In this document: positions 41,344-51,744 of the stretch, one piece after another
Layout of the letters: each line of letters begins with the position of its first letter
How positions within the stretch are numbered: the first letter of the stretch is position 1
Assembly: GCA_905250885.1 (NCBI GenBank)
Contig: CAJNOQ010000215.1
Location: forward strand, 1 to 62,507
Length of the DNA stretch: 62,507 bases
From: Didymodactylos carnosus
Lineage: Eukaryota > Rotifera > Eurotatoria > Philodinida > Philodinidae
Reading direction: 5' to 3'
Program-made: the position numbers and the translations under genes
The notes under the pieces: model-generated
Databases searched by the model: none
Seen by the model: the letters and a program-made list of their open reading frames with translations, nothing else
What the model was told of the DNA's origin: nothing

Positions 41344-42428
41344 TACCTATTTTAAATCGATACAAATCGTTTTTGCACAGCTATTTTCTCCTTGCAAATT
41401 ATTAATACACGTTTTAGTTAGACATAAGCAGTTATTGAGAATACATCATTAGCAAGGAAAATAAACTGTATAATATGATCTCGCAAATACCGAGGGTAAC
41501 ATATTTTAATCTAAAAGAAGAATCTCCCGAAATTACTATAACATCTTCGAAAAATCTTGGTATTGAGATATGTAGGTATTCAAATACACTAGAATGTCTA
41601 CTTTCAAAACCTGTGAAGTTTAATATAATGACTCACCGTCTTCGTTTTAAAATAAACATTTTCAAAAGTCTTGAAAAACAAGGCTTCCAGTTTGCGTTAA
41701 CTATGCGTTTTTTGAATTTCATTTTGTTCTTCTATTTAATACACAGGTAATACCTTTTGCAGCGATTTTGATATTCATTTTGTTTTGATTAATTTCGAAT
41801 GTAATTAATTGTTTTCATTTCTTTATAATAATTAACATTTTGCAGTTTCCTATGTTAATAAACATATTTTTCACGCTATGGGAATGGCGTCCTCTATCAT
41901 TAGTACTCGCTACATCTCTCTGGAACATACCTGTAGTATACTAGCGCCATTTCTCATACATTTTGGTATTTTTTTGAGAGAGAAAACGGTGAAATTTCAA
42001 CGATTTCATCTGTTTCCTCCGGGGTGTTGCATTTGGATTCAAGTTCTTAGTAGTTTGGCCTCTATTACCTGAAAGATTGAGGAGTAAACTTATTGGTGAA
42101 ACTGCTGAAGAGCACAAACTTTGTTCTGCCTTTCCGTTAAAAAAGTATAACACATCATTTGATATACGTTTTGAAGTTTTTCTTGAATTTGTACTTCGTC
42201 TTGAATATAGGTTTTTTAGCATGAAAATTTTTTAGAAAAGTAATCAAATGTTTTGCGGTTCTTTTCAGCTGTTACTATTTCCGGAAATTTTCTTGATCTC
42301 AAAACGAGCTAAAATTTCATCGGCAAGATTCTTAAATTGGAACAGTTTTCTTTATCTAAATTGCGTTTGGTATAAAATCAATATTTTGACATTTTATTAT
42401 TTCCTCTTTAAGATATAAAAATTCAAAA

Positions 42429-43846
42429 ATGAGTGCACCGATCGAACGATTATCTTTACCAATTCCACTATCAACTACTGTGGATGTCAAGCATCTTCTC
42501 CCATCTACAACTATTGAAACATTAAAAACTTATTGTGAAAAGTATGGAAAGGTGAGCGATGCACATATTTCAAATAATATTGCTTATGGTAATAAATGTG
42601 GTACAGTCACGTTCGACGAACAAGCAGTTGCCGATGATGTAAGTATTCATTGATCATAGGATCCGTTTTTTTATTCGAACCATTCAAAAAACAATTCATA
42701 AAATCTTTAAAATTTCCAGTTTATTCTTAAACAACATCACAAAATTGATGGTCAGCATATTATGGCATCAAAAGCATCACTAGTTGGTAATTATCCGACA
42801 CAACGATCCTTCTTAGAATTACCGCGTTTTACGCGAAAAAGCGAGGAACGAATGTCAAAAGAAAATTTATCACCAACACCACAAAAATATCGACGACAAG
42901 AATTTCAACGTAATAAGCCTTATTATCAAACGCGAATAAAAAATAATAATTATGCGAATTCGTATAAACAAAATAATCGTCCATCATCAACATTCTCATC
43001 TCCACCACGTCCATCACAAAACGTATCAGATAATAGTAGTTTACCATTCATATCTGGAGGAGAAAATTTTGTTGACAATACGATAAACAACGATTCATTA
43101 GAAGATCAAATAATAAATTGTGCAAAACGTTTAAAAACACGAAATCAGACAAGTAACGGTAATGATGAAATTATCGTCAAATTAAAAGCTGATTTTGAGC
43201 AAAAAGAAAAATACTATTTAGACGAACAAAGTCGAATGAAATCTGATCTTGACATAAAAGAAAAACAACATGTAGATGAAAAACGACGTTTTCAACAAGA
43301 AAAAGCACAATTCGTTGAATGGGCTAATCAACAGAAAATTCACTATGAATATGAATTAGGAAAGTTGAAAGAAGTACAAAAACAACAACAAGAACAAACT
43401 GAAGAATTTCAAAAAAAGTATCAGGAACAACAGAGCATGTGTGAAATACGTAAAAAAGAGGCCAGGTATGCTTTTTCCGTTATGCGTCAACTTTGTTTTT
43501 AGATGCAATTTATTATCCGGTTTATTTGAGGAAAAGTCTGTTATCGAATGGATCTATTTTCCGTGTCGTTGATCTTAGTTATTTTTTTCTATTAAAAAAC
43601 GAAGAAACTGTCTTTACATGCTAATTTCGTTTTAATTATAGTGATTTTCAAAAACAGTATCAGCATGAGAAAGATTTAAATAAAGCAAATCAATTGATTT
43701 TAAATAAACGTGAGGAACATCACAATCAAATGAAAATAAGATATGAAAAATTATGGGAAGAATATTCGCGTATCAAAAAAGAGTATGATAATATGCGCGG
43801 CAAAGATATTAAATTAGCCGTCAAAGTTCGTCCAAAAGCAAAATAA
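42429..43846 (+). CDS. Unrecognised protein with one RRM and a long coiled coil
   Basis: Three exons (42429-42638, 42720-43465, 43642-43846) join in frame to 386 residues. Residues about 15-90 read as a single divergent RRM of the hnRNP type: STTIETLKTYCEKYGKVSDA, then GNKCGTVTFDE in place of RNP1, then IDGQHIMASKA where hnRNPs have the KxIDPKRA type end. The middle (about 95-210) is Asn/Ser/Pro/Arg-rich and probably disordered. From about 225 to 370 it is a charged, Gln/Lys/Glu-rich coiled coil (QKEKYYLDEQSRMKSDLDIK, then QKIHYEYELGKLKEVQKQQQ). The C-terminus is basic (VKVRPKAK). RRM plus coiled coil recalls DBHS proteins (NONO/PSPC1) but the second RRM and NOPS region are absent, so I do not assign it. 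A hAT transposon begins only 50 bp beyond the stop codon. Confidence 0.82.
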
Positions 43847-44205
43847 GGTAGATAATGTATTGAAATATTTGTGTCTTTCTTATTTGATATACAGAGCAGA
43901 GTTCCCAGATCCTCAGGTCAGAAATGCGGAATAAAAATCCCAAAATGCGGAAAATTTTTCTCAGAATGTGGACAAAAAGCGGAAACACATTTTCATGGTC
44001 TAACTTCATCCGTTTTCACGCATAATCACAGAGTTGCCAGCTGGAGTGCCATAATCGACGCGGTTTTCCGCCGTATTGGCACTGATTGTGGCGCCTAAGC
44101 TGCCAACTCTGTCGGCACAAAATCAAAAAAATGTTTTCTCTAGCACTTGGTGGTTTTATTCAATAAAACACAAGAGAAAAACAAACAAAAATGTAAGTCT
44201 CGATT

Positions 44206-44862
44206 TTAGTTGACACGTTGTTTTTTGACTGTATATTTTTGATTAGAATGAATAAGTTTAAGCAGATCTGGCGTTGATAAGAAATAATTATAAATTTCAG
44301 TGCATGATACATATCACCGAATCGAAAAATTTCAAAAGTTTGTTCGGTCGAAACCGATTGCAGACTCGTCTTCTCCATGGTTGATTATGTGTTACGCAAT
44401 AACTTTTGGATCGGGGTACTTTAGAAAAATTTTTTTCCATGATTTTGCTCAAAAATTTTTCCAAATGTTACCGTATGGGACCAAAGGCAAAACGATGTCG
44501 AAAATTTTTTCTAAAGTACCCCGATCCAGAAGTTATCGCGTACCACATAATCAACCATGGAGAAGACAAATCCGCAATCGGTTTTGACCGAACAAGCTTT
44601 TAGAATTTTTCGATCCGGTGATATGACGATAAGTTTAAGCGAATTTTTAACTCAGCTGCAATCATTTCTGTCGACATACGATTTCTTTTATCGTTAAATA
44701 AATGTTTCATGGAAGAAGATGCACTTTCGACGTATGAATTACTGCACGGAATCGAAAATATAAACGAAACCAATTTGTGCATGTTTGGAGATGGTGTTGG
44801 TTTGACAATAGGATGAGAAAGAGAATCCTCAATAGATAGACATTCTTTTTTTAAATGTTATA
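44206..44862 (-). pseudogene. hAT transposase C-terminal remnant, interrupted by a nested MITE
   Basis: On the minus strand the frame reads PCSNSYVESASSSMKHLFND, then KRNRMSTEMIAAELKIRLNL, the hAT dimerisation block. It is then broken by a foldback element (44310-44625) and resumes beyond it as CTEIYNYFLSTPDLLKLIHS to a stop at 44206. The catalytic N-terminal part is absent. Apart from the insertion the frame is open, so the element was probably captured not long before the insertion. Confidence 0.85.
44304..44631. mobile_element. 316-bp palindromic MITE nested in the hAT element
   Basis: The element (44310-44625) starts CATATCACCG and ends CGGTGATATG. Arms of about 140 bp with few mismatches (for example TTGTTCGGTCGAAACCGATT against its copy, and GATCGGGGTACTTTAGAAAA against its copy) surround a centre of about 30 bp. 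The flanks ATGATA and ACGATA are a 6-bp target duplication with one change. Removing the element and one flank copy restores the transposase frame. Confidence 0.9.
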
Positions 44863-45102
44863 TGTAAACAGGGGAAAAACAGCAAAAGCAGACAATTCTT
44901 AAAATGCGGACAAATTGCGGAAAAAACTCCAAAATGCGGACCATCTGGGAAGTCTGATACAGAGGCATCATTTCTATCCTCTGAGCTAGAATCATTCCTC
45001 ACTCCCTTCTTAGACGAATTTTCTTAAAAGCTAGCGCATTCATCTCTAGTAGAAAAGGTTATTTATAGCTCTGCTCTCTAAAGGCTCTTATAGATATCGT
45101 AC

Positions 45103-45804
45103 TTAACCCTGGAACGCATAGGTAAAAAAAGAGACGAAAATGCAATAATGTTGTTGATAATCAGTTTTATTCCCAACTTTTCAAAATTATAATCATTACA
45201 TTATAAAAGGCAATCATTAAAAATCACTTACCGATGTTCAGCACACAAATCGCAACCGCATTTTCGCAATGATCTCAAGAACAGAACTGCTTTCTCACTG
45301 TCTCAAGAAGGTTTTCTAGTGGTTCGAGATTTTCTCTAACAGAACTCAACTTCTATGTAATAAAAATATCATATTTGGAATTAGGATCAAAAACTGAGTC
45401 GAATGATGTGTAGTTCGAAACTTTTAGTTCATTTTCATTTTTGGTGAAAATCTCGATAATTTTTCAACATGAGAATTCGAAAAAAATTGAAGTAGTCGGA
45501 TAGGATAGAAATCCATATCAATCGACTCAGTTTTTGATCCTGATTCCGAATATGATATTTTTATTACATAGAAGTTTAGTCCTGTTAGAGAAAATCGCGA
45601 ATTACGAGCAGAATTCTGAGTCGGACCTAGTTTATAATCGGAAACTTTGTATCTGCACAGTCTGCACTAAAAAAGAAATATGTCATCCGGTAGAGATGAA
45701 TGCAACGAACAACTTTTGCATAGCGATCGGTGAAAATAAAGTATTTATCTGTTTTGTAATAAAATAATATCGCGGGCGACCCCAGACATGCGTTCTAGGG
45801 TTAA
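45103..45804. mobile_element. piggyBac-type non-autonomous element
   Basis: The element (45107-45800, 694 bp) is flanked by TTAA on both sides and has ends CCCTGGAACGCAT and ATGCGTTCTAGGG, inverted with one mismatch. TTAA target plus CCC ends are the piggyBac signature. Inside are inverted arms of about 75 bp (starting near 45328 and 45525; CTTCTATGTAATAAAAATAT and its complement) around a centre of about 120 bp. No transposase frame of useful length is present. Confidence 0.9.
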
Positions 45805-47195
45805 ATTATACGGTATTAAATTTCATTTCACTTTTTGTTGTGTATGCCAAATTTTCACTTTGTTTGATAGTGAGAAAATTTTACTTTTTTAGCGTTGCCG
45901 ATAATCTTGGATGGCTGTATAATTCTCACTCGAAAATTAAATCAATATAACTCGTTTGCTTTATGTATATTGTTGTTTTCTAGTCATTTTTGTCTAATTG
46001 TTTTTCATATTGATTCCTTTCGATATAAATTGTAATATTAAAAAAGAATTGATTTAATTTTCATATCCTTCCACAATGATAAAAAATTAACAGTTTTTCT
46101 TTGTTAAAATTATCTCTTGTTATTTATGAAAAAATCGTATGGCATGTATAATATGTAGTTTTTATTTTATTTTCACATTTTTTGTTTTGTGTTAGGGATA
46201 ATTTGAAGACTATTTTTTCTGAGTTTTTTCTCTTTTGGTGTTTGTCATGATAAAACGTTTCTATTTTTGATATTATTGTGTTTCTGCTTTAAAAATCAGA
46301 ATAGAGTAATAGTACTATGTATAGTTAGATACGTTATTTTTTAGTTTTGTCTAAAACATATATATTGGAAACTTTTTTTGTTGTTTTTCTATGTATGTGT
46401 GTGTTTTTTGTCACACGTTTTTTCGTATGTGTATGTGTTATTCATTTAAGTGAACCCTACAGTATTGATATAAGTATATATATATATAGGGTATTTTGTG
46501 AGGAAACTGTTATTATTGGAACTCATGTTATAACTAATTTCAATAAAAGAGAAATAAGTATACGAGAGTTCGATCAAAATGAGACATGTTGCTTTTGAAA
46601 GAGCAACATGACAACGCAGATCAGCGACTTTTTTACAGATGCAAAAGTTGACTGGGCGTAGTTTTTTTCGGAAGTTTAGTTGCAATATGGCAACGAGTAT
46701 TTTGAGGAACTACAATACATTATGGATCCCTTCTCATGAGAAATGTCCCATATCTCACAAAGAAAGATATTAGTAAAATACACAAGCTAGCTAAATCAAC
46801 TTTTTCTGTGGCTAGGCTCCCTACTGTTTTTCAAACTCAGTAAAATTCGGACCGGTATCTTCTGGAACAGTAGTTCTCCCCCATTATAGTGATTTATGTG
46901 ATATACTTCAATTGAAGGGAAACCGAATAATATGACAGAATGAAGATGGAAAAGAGACAAATTTGATGGGTGGAGCATTGAACTATCAAATATGTACAAT
47001 GTCGTCTTCTACATAAACCTAAAATGCCTTATCTAGTGGGTAAGTAAGGATCTGACGGCTAAAAATAGTGAATGACTTCCATTGGTCGAATGTACTGCTT
47101 GTTCGTTCTCTCTCTCTCTGAAATCAACAAATAGATAATGAGCTGCACATATAAGTGACTTAATCAAAGGTAAAAGAGAGAGTAAATATTTCTGC
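45805..47195. other. Gene-free stretch
   Basis: No exon recognised. It holds a TATATATATA run near 46475 and a small hairpin, CATGTTGCT/AGCAACATG, near 46585-46610. Confidence 0.45.
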
Positions 47196-47198
47196 ATA

Positions 47199-47512
47199 TC
47201 AACGTTAAGGATAAAATAAAGTTCATGTAGAGTAGCAGAAACGTACGTTTTTGTATTCAGCACACTGGATAACCCATAAGATTTTCTATTTTTGGCGAGC
47301 GGTACTGCCAAAAGTTTAAGAAAAATTTTCAAACAAAATGGCGAAAAAACGTTTTCCATAGGAAAATAATATTAATTTTAAAATTTTTCTTAAACTTTTG
47401 GCAGTACCGCTCGCCAAAAATAGAAAATCTTATGGGTTATCCAGTGTGCTGAATACGAAAACGTACTTTTCCGCGACTCTGCATGAACTTTATTTTCTGT
47501 CGGCGATATGCC
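47199..47512. mobile_element. Large foldback palindrome, about 120-bp arms
   Basis: The arms run from about 47199 to 47330 and from 47380 to 47512. The inner 60 bp (TTCTATTTTTGGCGAGCGGT, then ACTGCCAAAAGTTTAAG) are a perfect inverted copy, and identity falls outwards. The loop is about 50 bp. Non-coding MITE-like element. Confidence 0.88.
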
Positions 47513-47904
47513 TTTTTTTATTAACAACTTCTTTTGTCCTGCTGGTTTTCTATTGCGATATTCTTCGACACTGGCGATTCATTGCCAGTATGCCGATATA
47601 TTTTTTACGCAGGACTTGGAACTAGCAAACTGTCCCTAATTTGGGATCGCAAAAACGATCCCTGTTTTAGTAATATTAAGTCTGAAGTAATAGGACCAAT
47701 TTGCTGAATAGTATTAAGCCTAACTCGTCTCTCTGTATCGTACAAACTACAATGAAACAATAATGCTTTATACTCTCAACTTCTGCGCAGATTCGCCGGT
47801 CTTTAATATTTTTTCTTTCAAGTAGTGTCTCAGCAGAGGGAGTTGAACACGACATCTTGTATATCCCACTTCTAACCGACGAGGAGTGTCTAAATGCAAA
47901 CAAG

Positions 47905-49430
47905 ATCTTAAACCATGGGATGAGCATAAAGTGTGTAAACGAATATTGAGTTTCTCTTTAGCTTAGCAATGACACGAATGTCAGCTGAAATTTCGTTCCA
48001 TTCCATAGGCATTTTTACAAAAAACCTGTTACTTAATACTCTACTTGTTAAATTCCGAATTGTATACTGCTTATGCTTACCAACCTTCAACTGATAAGTT
48101 GTATGATTAACAGAGAGTTGAGTATGATCACGCGTATACTGAGGCGTTAAGCCGCGAATAACACGAAAAAACAACGTTAAACGCAGCGGTAACAAATGTA
48201 TCCTTATGGGAAGCCAATGTAGATCGTTTAGAACAAGCTTAGTCGAAGTTCTACTTATTGCTCCGACTATCAGTTTGGCTGGTCTTATCTGAACACGATC
48301 GAGTTTCTGAAGATTATAGTCAGTGGTTAAAGAATATAACGTCGCACCATAGTTTAACATAGAAAGAACAAAAGATTTATAAATTGTGTCAAATCACGTC
48401 TATTCAATAACCACTTACTCAGCGACATCAAACTCAAAAGACAATTCACTTTCGCTACTAAACGGCCAATGTGTTTGAGCCAAGTCATATCTCGATAGAG
48501 AATCATTTCTGAGTATATTTTTCGTCTACTTGGAAACATAATTTATAATTAGCGGCGGTGATACAAGGGTACGACTTTTAGTAAACAGAATAGATTTGCA
48601 TGTTTTTACATTGAGAAGAAGTAATGAAGTATCCGACCGCTCAGACGACCGTTGTCAATCTCTATTTAGAGAATCTGTAGAAGACATAATATTGAGACCG
48701 TTGTTAGCGAGACAAGTGTCATCAGCATATAAGTTACACAAATGCTCGAGATTGTCACCTATATCGTTGATATACAACAAAAACAGAAGTGGATCTAACA
48801 CTACTTCTTGAGGCACACCCGCATTTATTTTCTTATTGCAAGAACTCCTGAAACTACCGTAATAATACGTCTATCTGAAAGATATGATTTGAACCACTAT
48901 AACATGGGTCCTTTATACTGTAATTCTCAAGCTTATGTAGCAATCCATGGTAATCAAAAGCCTTACTGGTATCCAGAAACATTCCTTGAACAAAACCATT
49001 ATCATCCATTCCTTTGTTGATGTAGTTGATGATTTCATGCAGCTGATTTATAGTTTCATCCTAAAACCAGACTGATTAGAACGGAGTAGATCATTCCTTA
49101 ACAAATATCCATAAACCTGATAAAGTACTAGACATTCACAGACCTTAAAAAGAGCAGGCAATAGAGTGATAGGCCGATAATTTGTTTTTAAATGAACATC
49201 TCTCGTTTTGTAAATTTTGTAAAGTACGTTTACCTAATTTCCACCATGTGAGATACACGCTAGAAGAAAAAGATTTATTAATCAAACTGGCAAAAGGAGA
49301 AGAGATTACAGGAGTAAATTCACGAAGAACACGATTACTCAGACCCCTTGCGCCTGGACGACATTCGTCTCCAACAATAAAATCACTTGTTCGTATGACT
49401 GAGCTAATTCTATAAATTTTCTAAAATTTG
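47905..49430 (-). pseudogene. Broken non-LTR retrotransposon reverse transcriptase
   Basis: On the minus strand, spread over several frames, lie NYRPITLLPALFK (near 49160), FLDTSKAFD (near 48960, the first catalytic Asp motif), GVPQ then LDPLLFLLYINDIGD (near 48780-48830), YADDT (near 48722, the catalytic Asp pair), and the C-terminal thumb region SMLNYGA, LDRVQIRPAKLIVGAISRTS and MEWNEISADIR. The order and wording are those of Jockey/CR1-like LINEs. Stops and frameshifts (for example at about 48360 and 49060) break it, and neither the endonuclease nor the first open frame is present, so it is a dead 5'-truncated copy. Confidence 0.88.
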
Positions 49431-51744
49431 ACCCTGGAATTCGTGAATGCTTAAATACGTGCATTATAATTTCCAATCAAATGTTACGAAGCTGTTAAGA
49501 ATCAAACTGGTACCAGATTTAATTTAATTTAAGAGTTAATCATCAAAGACACACACAGGAAACAAAGAATATTTTGATTAATGAGTTTAGAAAAATAGGC
49601 TAAAAAGTTGTGAATGCGAGTATTACTTTGTGTTAGATAGCAGGAAAATGATCAAGTTGAATAGAAACTTGCTCATTTTGCCGATATATGATGAACATGA
49701 ACGAACCAATCAATGATTTTCACTTTGCCGTTTTTCAGTAATAGTCTGGAACAACATTTTTGAAATTCCAAAATACAACTGAGCTGCAATTAAGATTAGT
49801 CCTTAGTAAAATTTGTTATGTGTTAGTCATGTAGCTTTTTTCTACTTCTTTACTTACGTTCGGAGCAGTGTGTGAGTGAATTTGATATTACATTTGTTTC
49901 AAAAATAGTATTGCGATAGCAGTTTCTTTCACGGTGACTCGATCAGGAGAAATTCTCATTTTTATGACTTGAAATGAAGGTTTCATGCCTAAGGTGCAAC
50001 TAAGCTTCGTTGAACGAACGCACGACTGAATTCATTGCATACCTCGAAATTCGGTCTTTAATGTCTATATATACGACACATTGATCAATGAATATATTTT
50101 TCGATTTTAAAAGTTTATATGACATCTATCAACTTTTGTACCATGTCACATTCTCGAAAAAATCTTTTGTTAGCAGCTAACATTTATGTTTGACGAAAGC
50201 CAATAGATGTTAGAATATTGGAAAAGATCTTTTTTTTTCTTTGTTTAACTATGTTGTTATATCTAGGCCAAATAAATGTGAAACTATACACGAATGATTC
50301 ATATACCACATGCATGCGTGTTATTTCAGATGATCTTTATTCATATAGGAGGAAAACAAAAGACATTTTTATGCATATATATCTTTCTTGTGAACGGTTG
50401 GGATTTTATTTTGCCAACACAGAAGATTTACATAATCTTATTACGTTAATTTTATCATTATTATCTAAAAATGGAAAGGCAAAATACCGATGAAGACAAG
50501 ATAAAACATTTGAGTTTTGAGGTAAGTTGGTACAATCTAAGGTCTGCTATACCTAAGTTGTAGTTATGTAGATGAATCCATCTTCAATTTTACAAAGACA
50601 TCAAAATCCAAGAGGTTTACAGAATCCAACAAAGCAGCAACACACCTGAAATTGATGATTTATTGTAAAATTGTATCTGAAAGGGTCTTGTTGTTAAAAA
50701 TGTAACGATACTATACTATTATTCGCTTAAATTTTAATGAAAACTGGTTTTGCTTAGAACCACACACTATGTGGAATTTCTCCGATCTAGATATTCGACT
50801 GCTACAATTCTGGCTAAAAAATATATATTTTGACTAAAAAGTATCAAACAAGGACTTTTTCTACATTTTTTTCAGTAATGGATAATTTCACCCATCCTTC
50901 ACTGGAATCCTGGTAAAGTCACGGCGATTAATACTGTCTAAATTTGACACCTGTAGATTGGATGTTGATGCACATTTTGAGATCTTTATATTTTACTCAC
51001 AAAGCAACAATAATGTCATTTACGACATTTTTAATTCTAGCTATTTTAATCAGCTTTCTCAAATAAATTTTTTATTCTCTTCTTTCCCATAAAAGTACAT
51101 AGTCGTTAATTAAGAAGTATTTTAAACTATCTATTTATTATGAAAGAATGGGGTGTGTATTATATCCAAATCTAGGGATCGCCAAGTCTAGAAATATAAA
51201 GATTTTCTGTTATTTCTTCGATATCCGTCGAGCAGAATTTGATAGAATGCTTAGCACGAATAAAAGCCTTCGTTGTTTGAATGCCAAGTAGCGTAGTTAT
51301 TTTTTTATGTCTGCAAAAACAGCTAGAAAACTGTAATAAATGGCGCTACTACATGATGCGTAAGTAAAATACAAATATCTCCAAATGTACATCACCACCC
51401 AACCTGCAATTGCCAAAGAAATGTTCAATTGAAAATATTGAAAAAAACCGTAGAAAACCGTTCTTGTTTGATATTTTGTAACTAAAGTAGCGAGAATTGT
51501 AAAAGTCAAAATTCTAAACTAAATACGTCGCTGAGTTGTTGAACTCTGTAAAATCTCTATGATTTTGGTGCTGGTGCGTAAAGTTAAGTCGACGGATTTA
51601 TCCCTTATAAGATGGGGAGAGATCTTTCCATCTTTTCTGAAAAAAGCCTATTACAGCTTTTTTTCGACAGTAGCCGAACTGACAAACATATCGAGTCGCA
51701 GAGAAATACGATTTTCTCAAATACCATTTTGAATATTTGTTTAG
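49431..51744. other. Gene-free spacer upstream of the KIF23-like gene
   Basis: No confident exon. The right end contains the acceptor (TTGTTTAG) just before the first mapped KIF23-like exon, so a short upstream exon of that gene, possibly non-coding, may lie here. A TTG-initiated frame at 50218-50493 has a hydrophobic start but no family. Confidence 0.45.

Larger units (their letters stand above)
35630..42428. other. 6.8 kb gene-free spacer after the hnRNP gene
   Basis: The first part is probably the hnRNP 3'UTR, with a GT microsatellite at 35768-35786 and a (TTG)n run near 36042-36062. No convincing host gene was found in the rest. Separate entries cover a 56-bp hairpin, a foldback element, a diverged repeat patch and a TA-flanked element. 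Confidence 0.5.
43889..44964. mobile_element. hAT element with perfect 8-bp target duplication
   Basis: The element at 43897-44956 (1060 bp) begins CAGAGTTCCCAGAT and ends ATCTGGGAAGTCTG, nearly perfect inverted ends. It is bounded on both sides by ATACAGAG (43889-43896 and 44957-44964), an exact 8-bp duplication as hAT transposons make. Subterminal AATGCGGA words repeat at both ends. It keeps only a C-terminal transposase piece, on the minus strand, so it could move only with help from an intact relative. It also carries a 316-bp nested palindromic element. Confidence 0.93.

Noticed and set aside
41475..42222. Several open frames of 60-90 codons just upstream of the RRM/coiled-coil gene
   Set aside because: Both strands are open to similar length, none has recognisable motifs or fits the exon structure of the next gene.
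50218..50493. Open frame with a hydrophobic N-terminus, possibly a small secreted protein
   Set aside because: Only a TTG start gives this length, the composition is that of AT-rich non-coding DNA, and no family is recognised.
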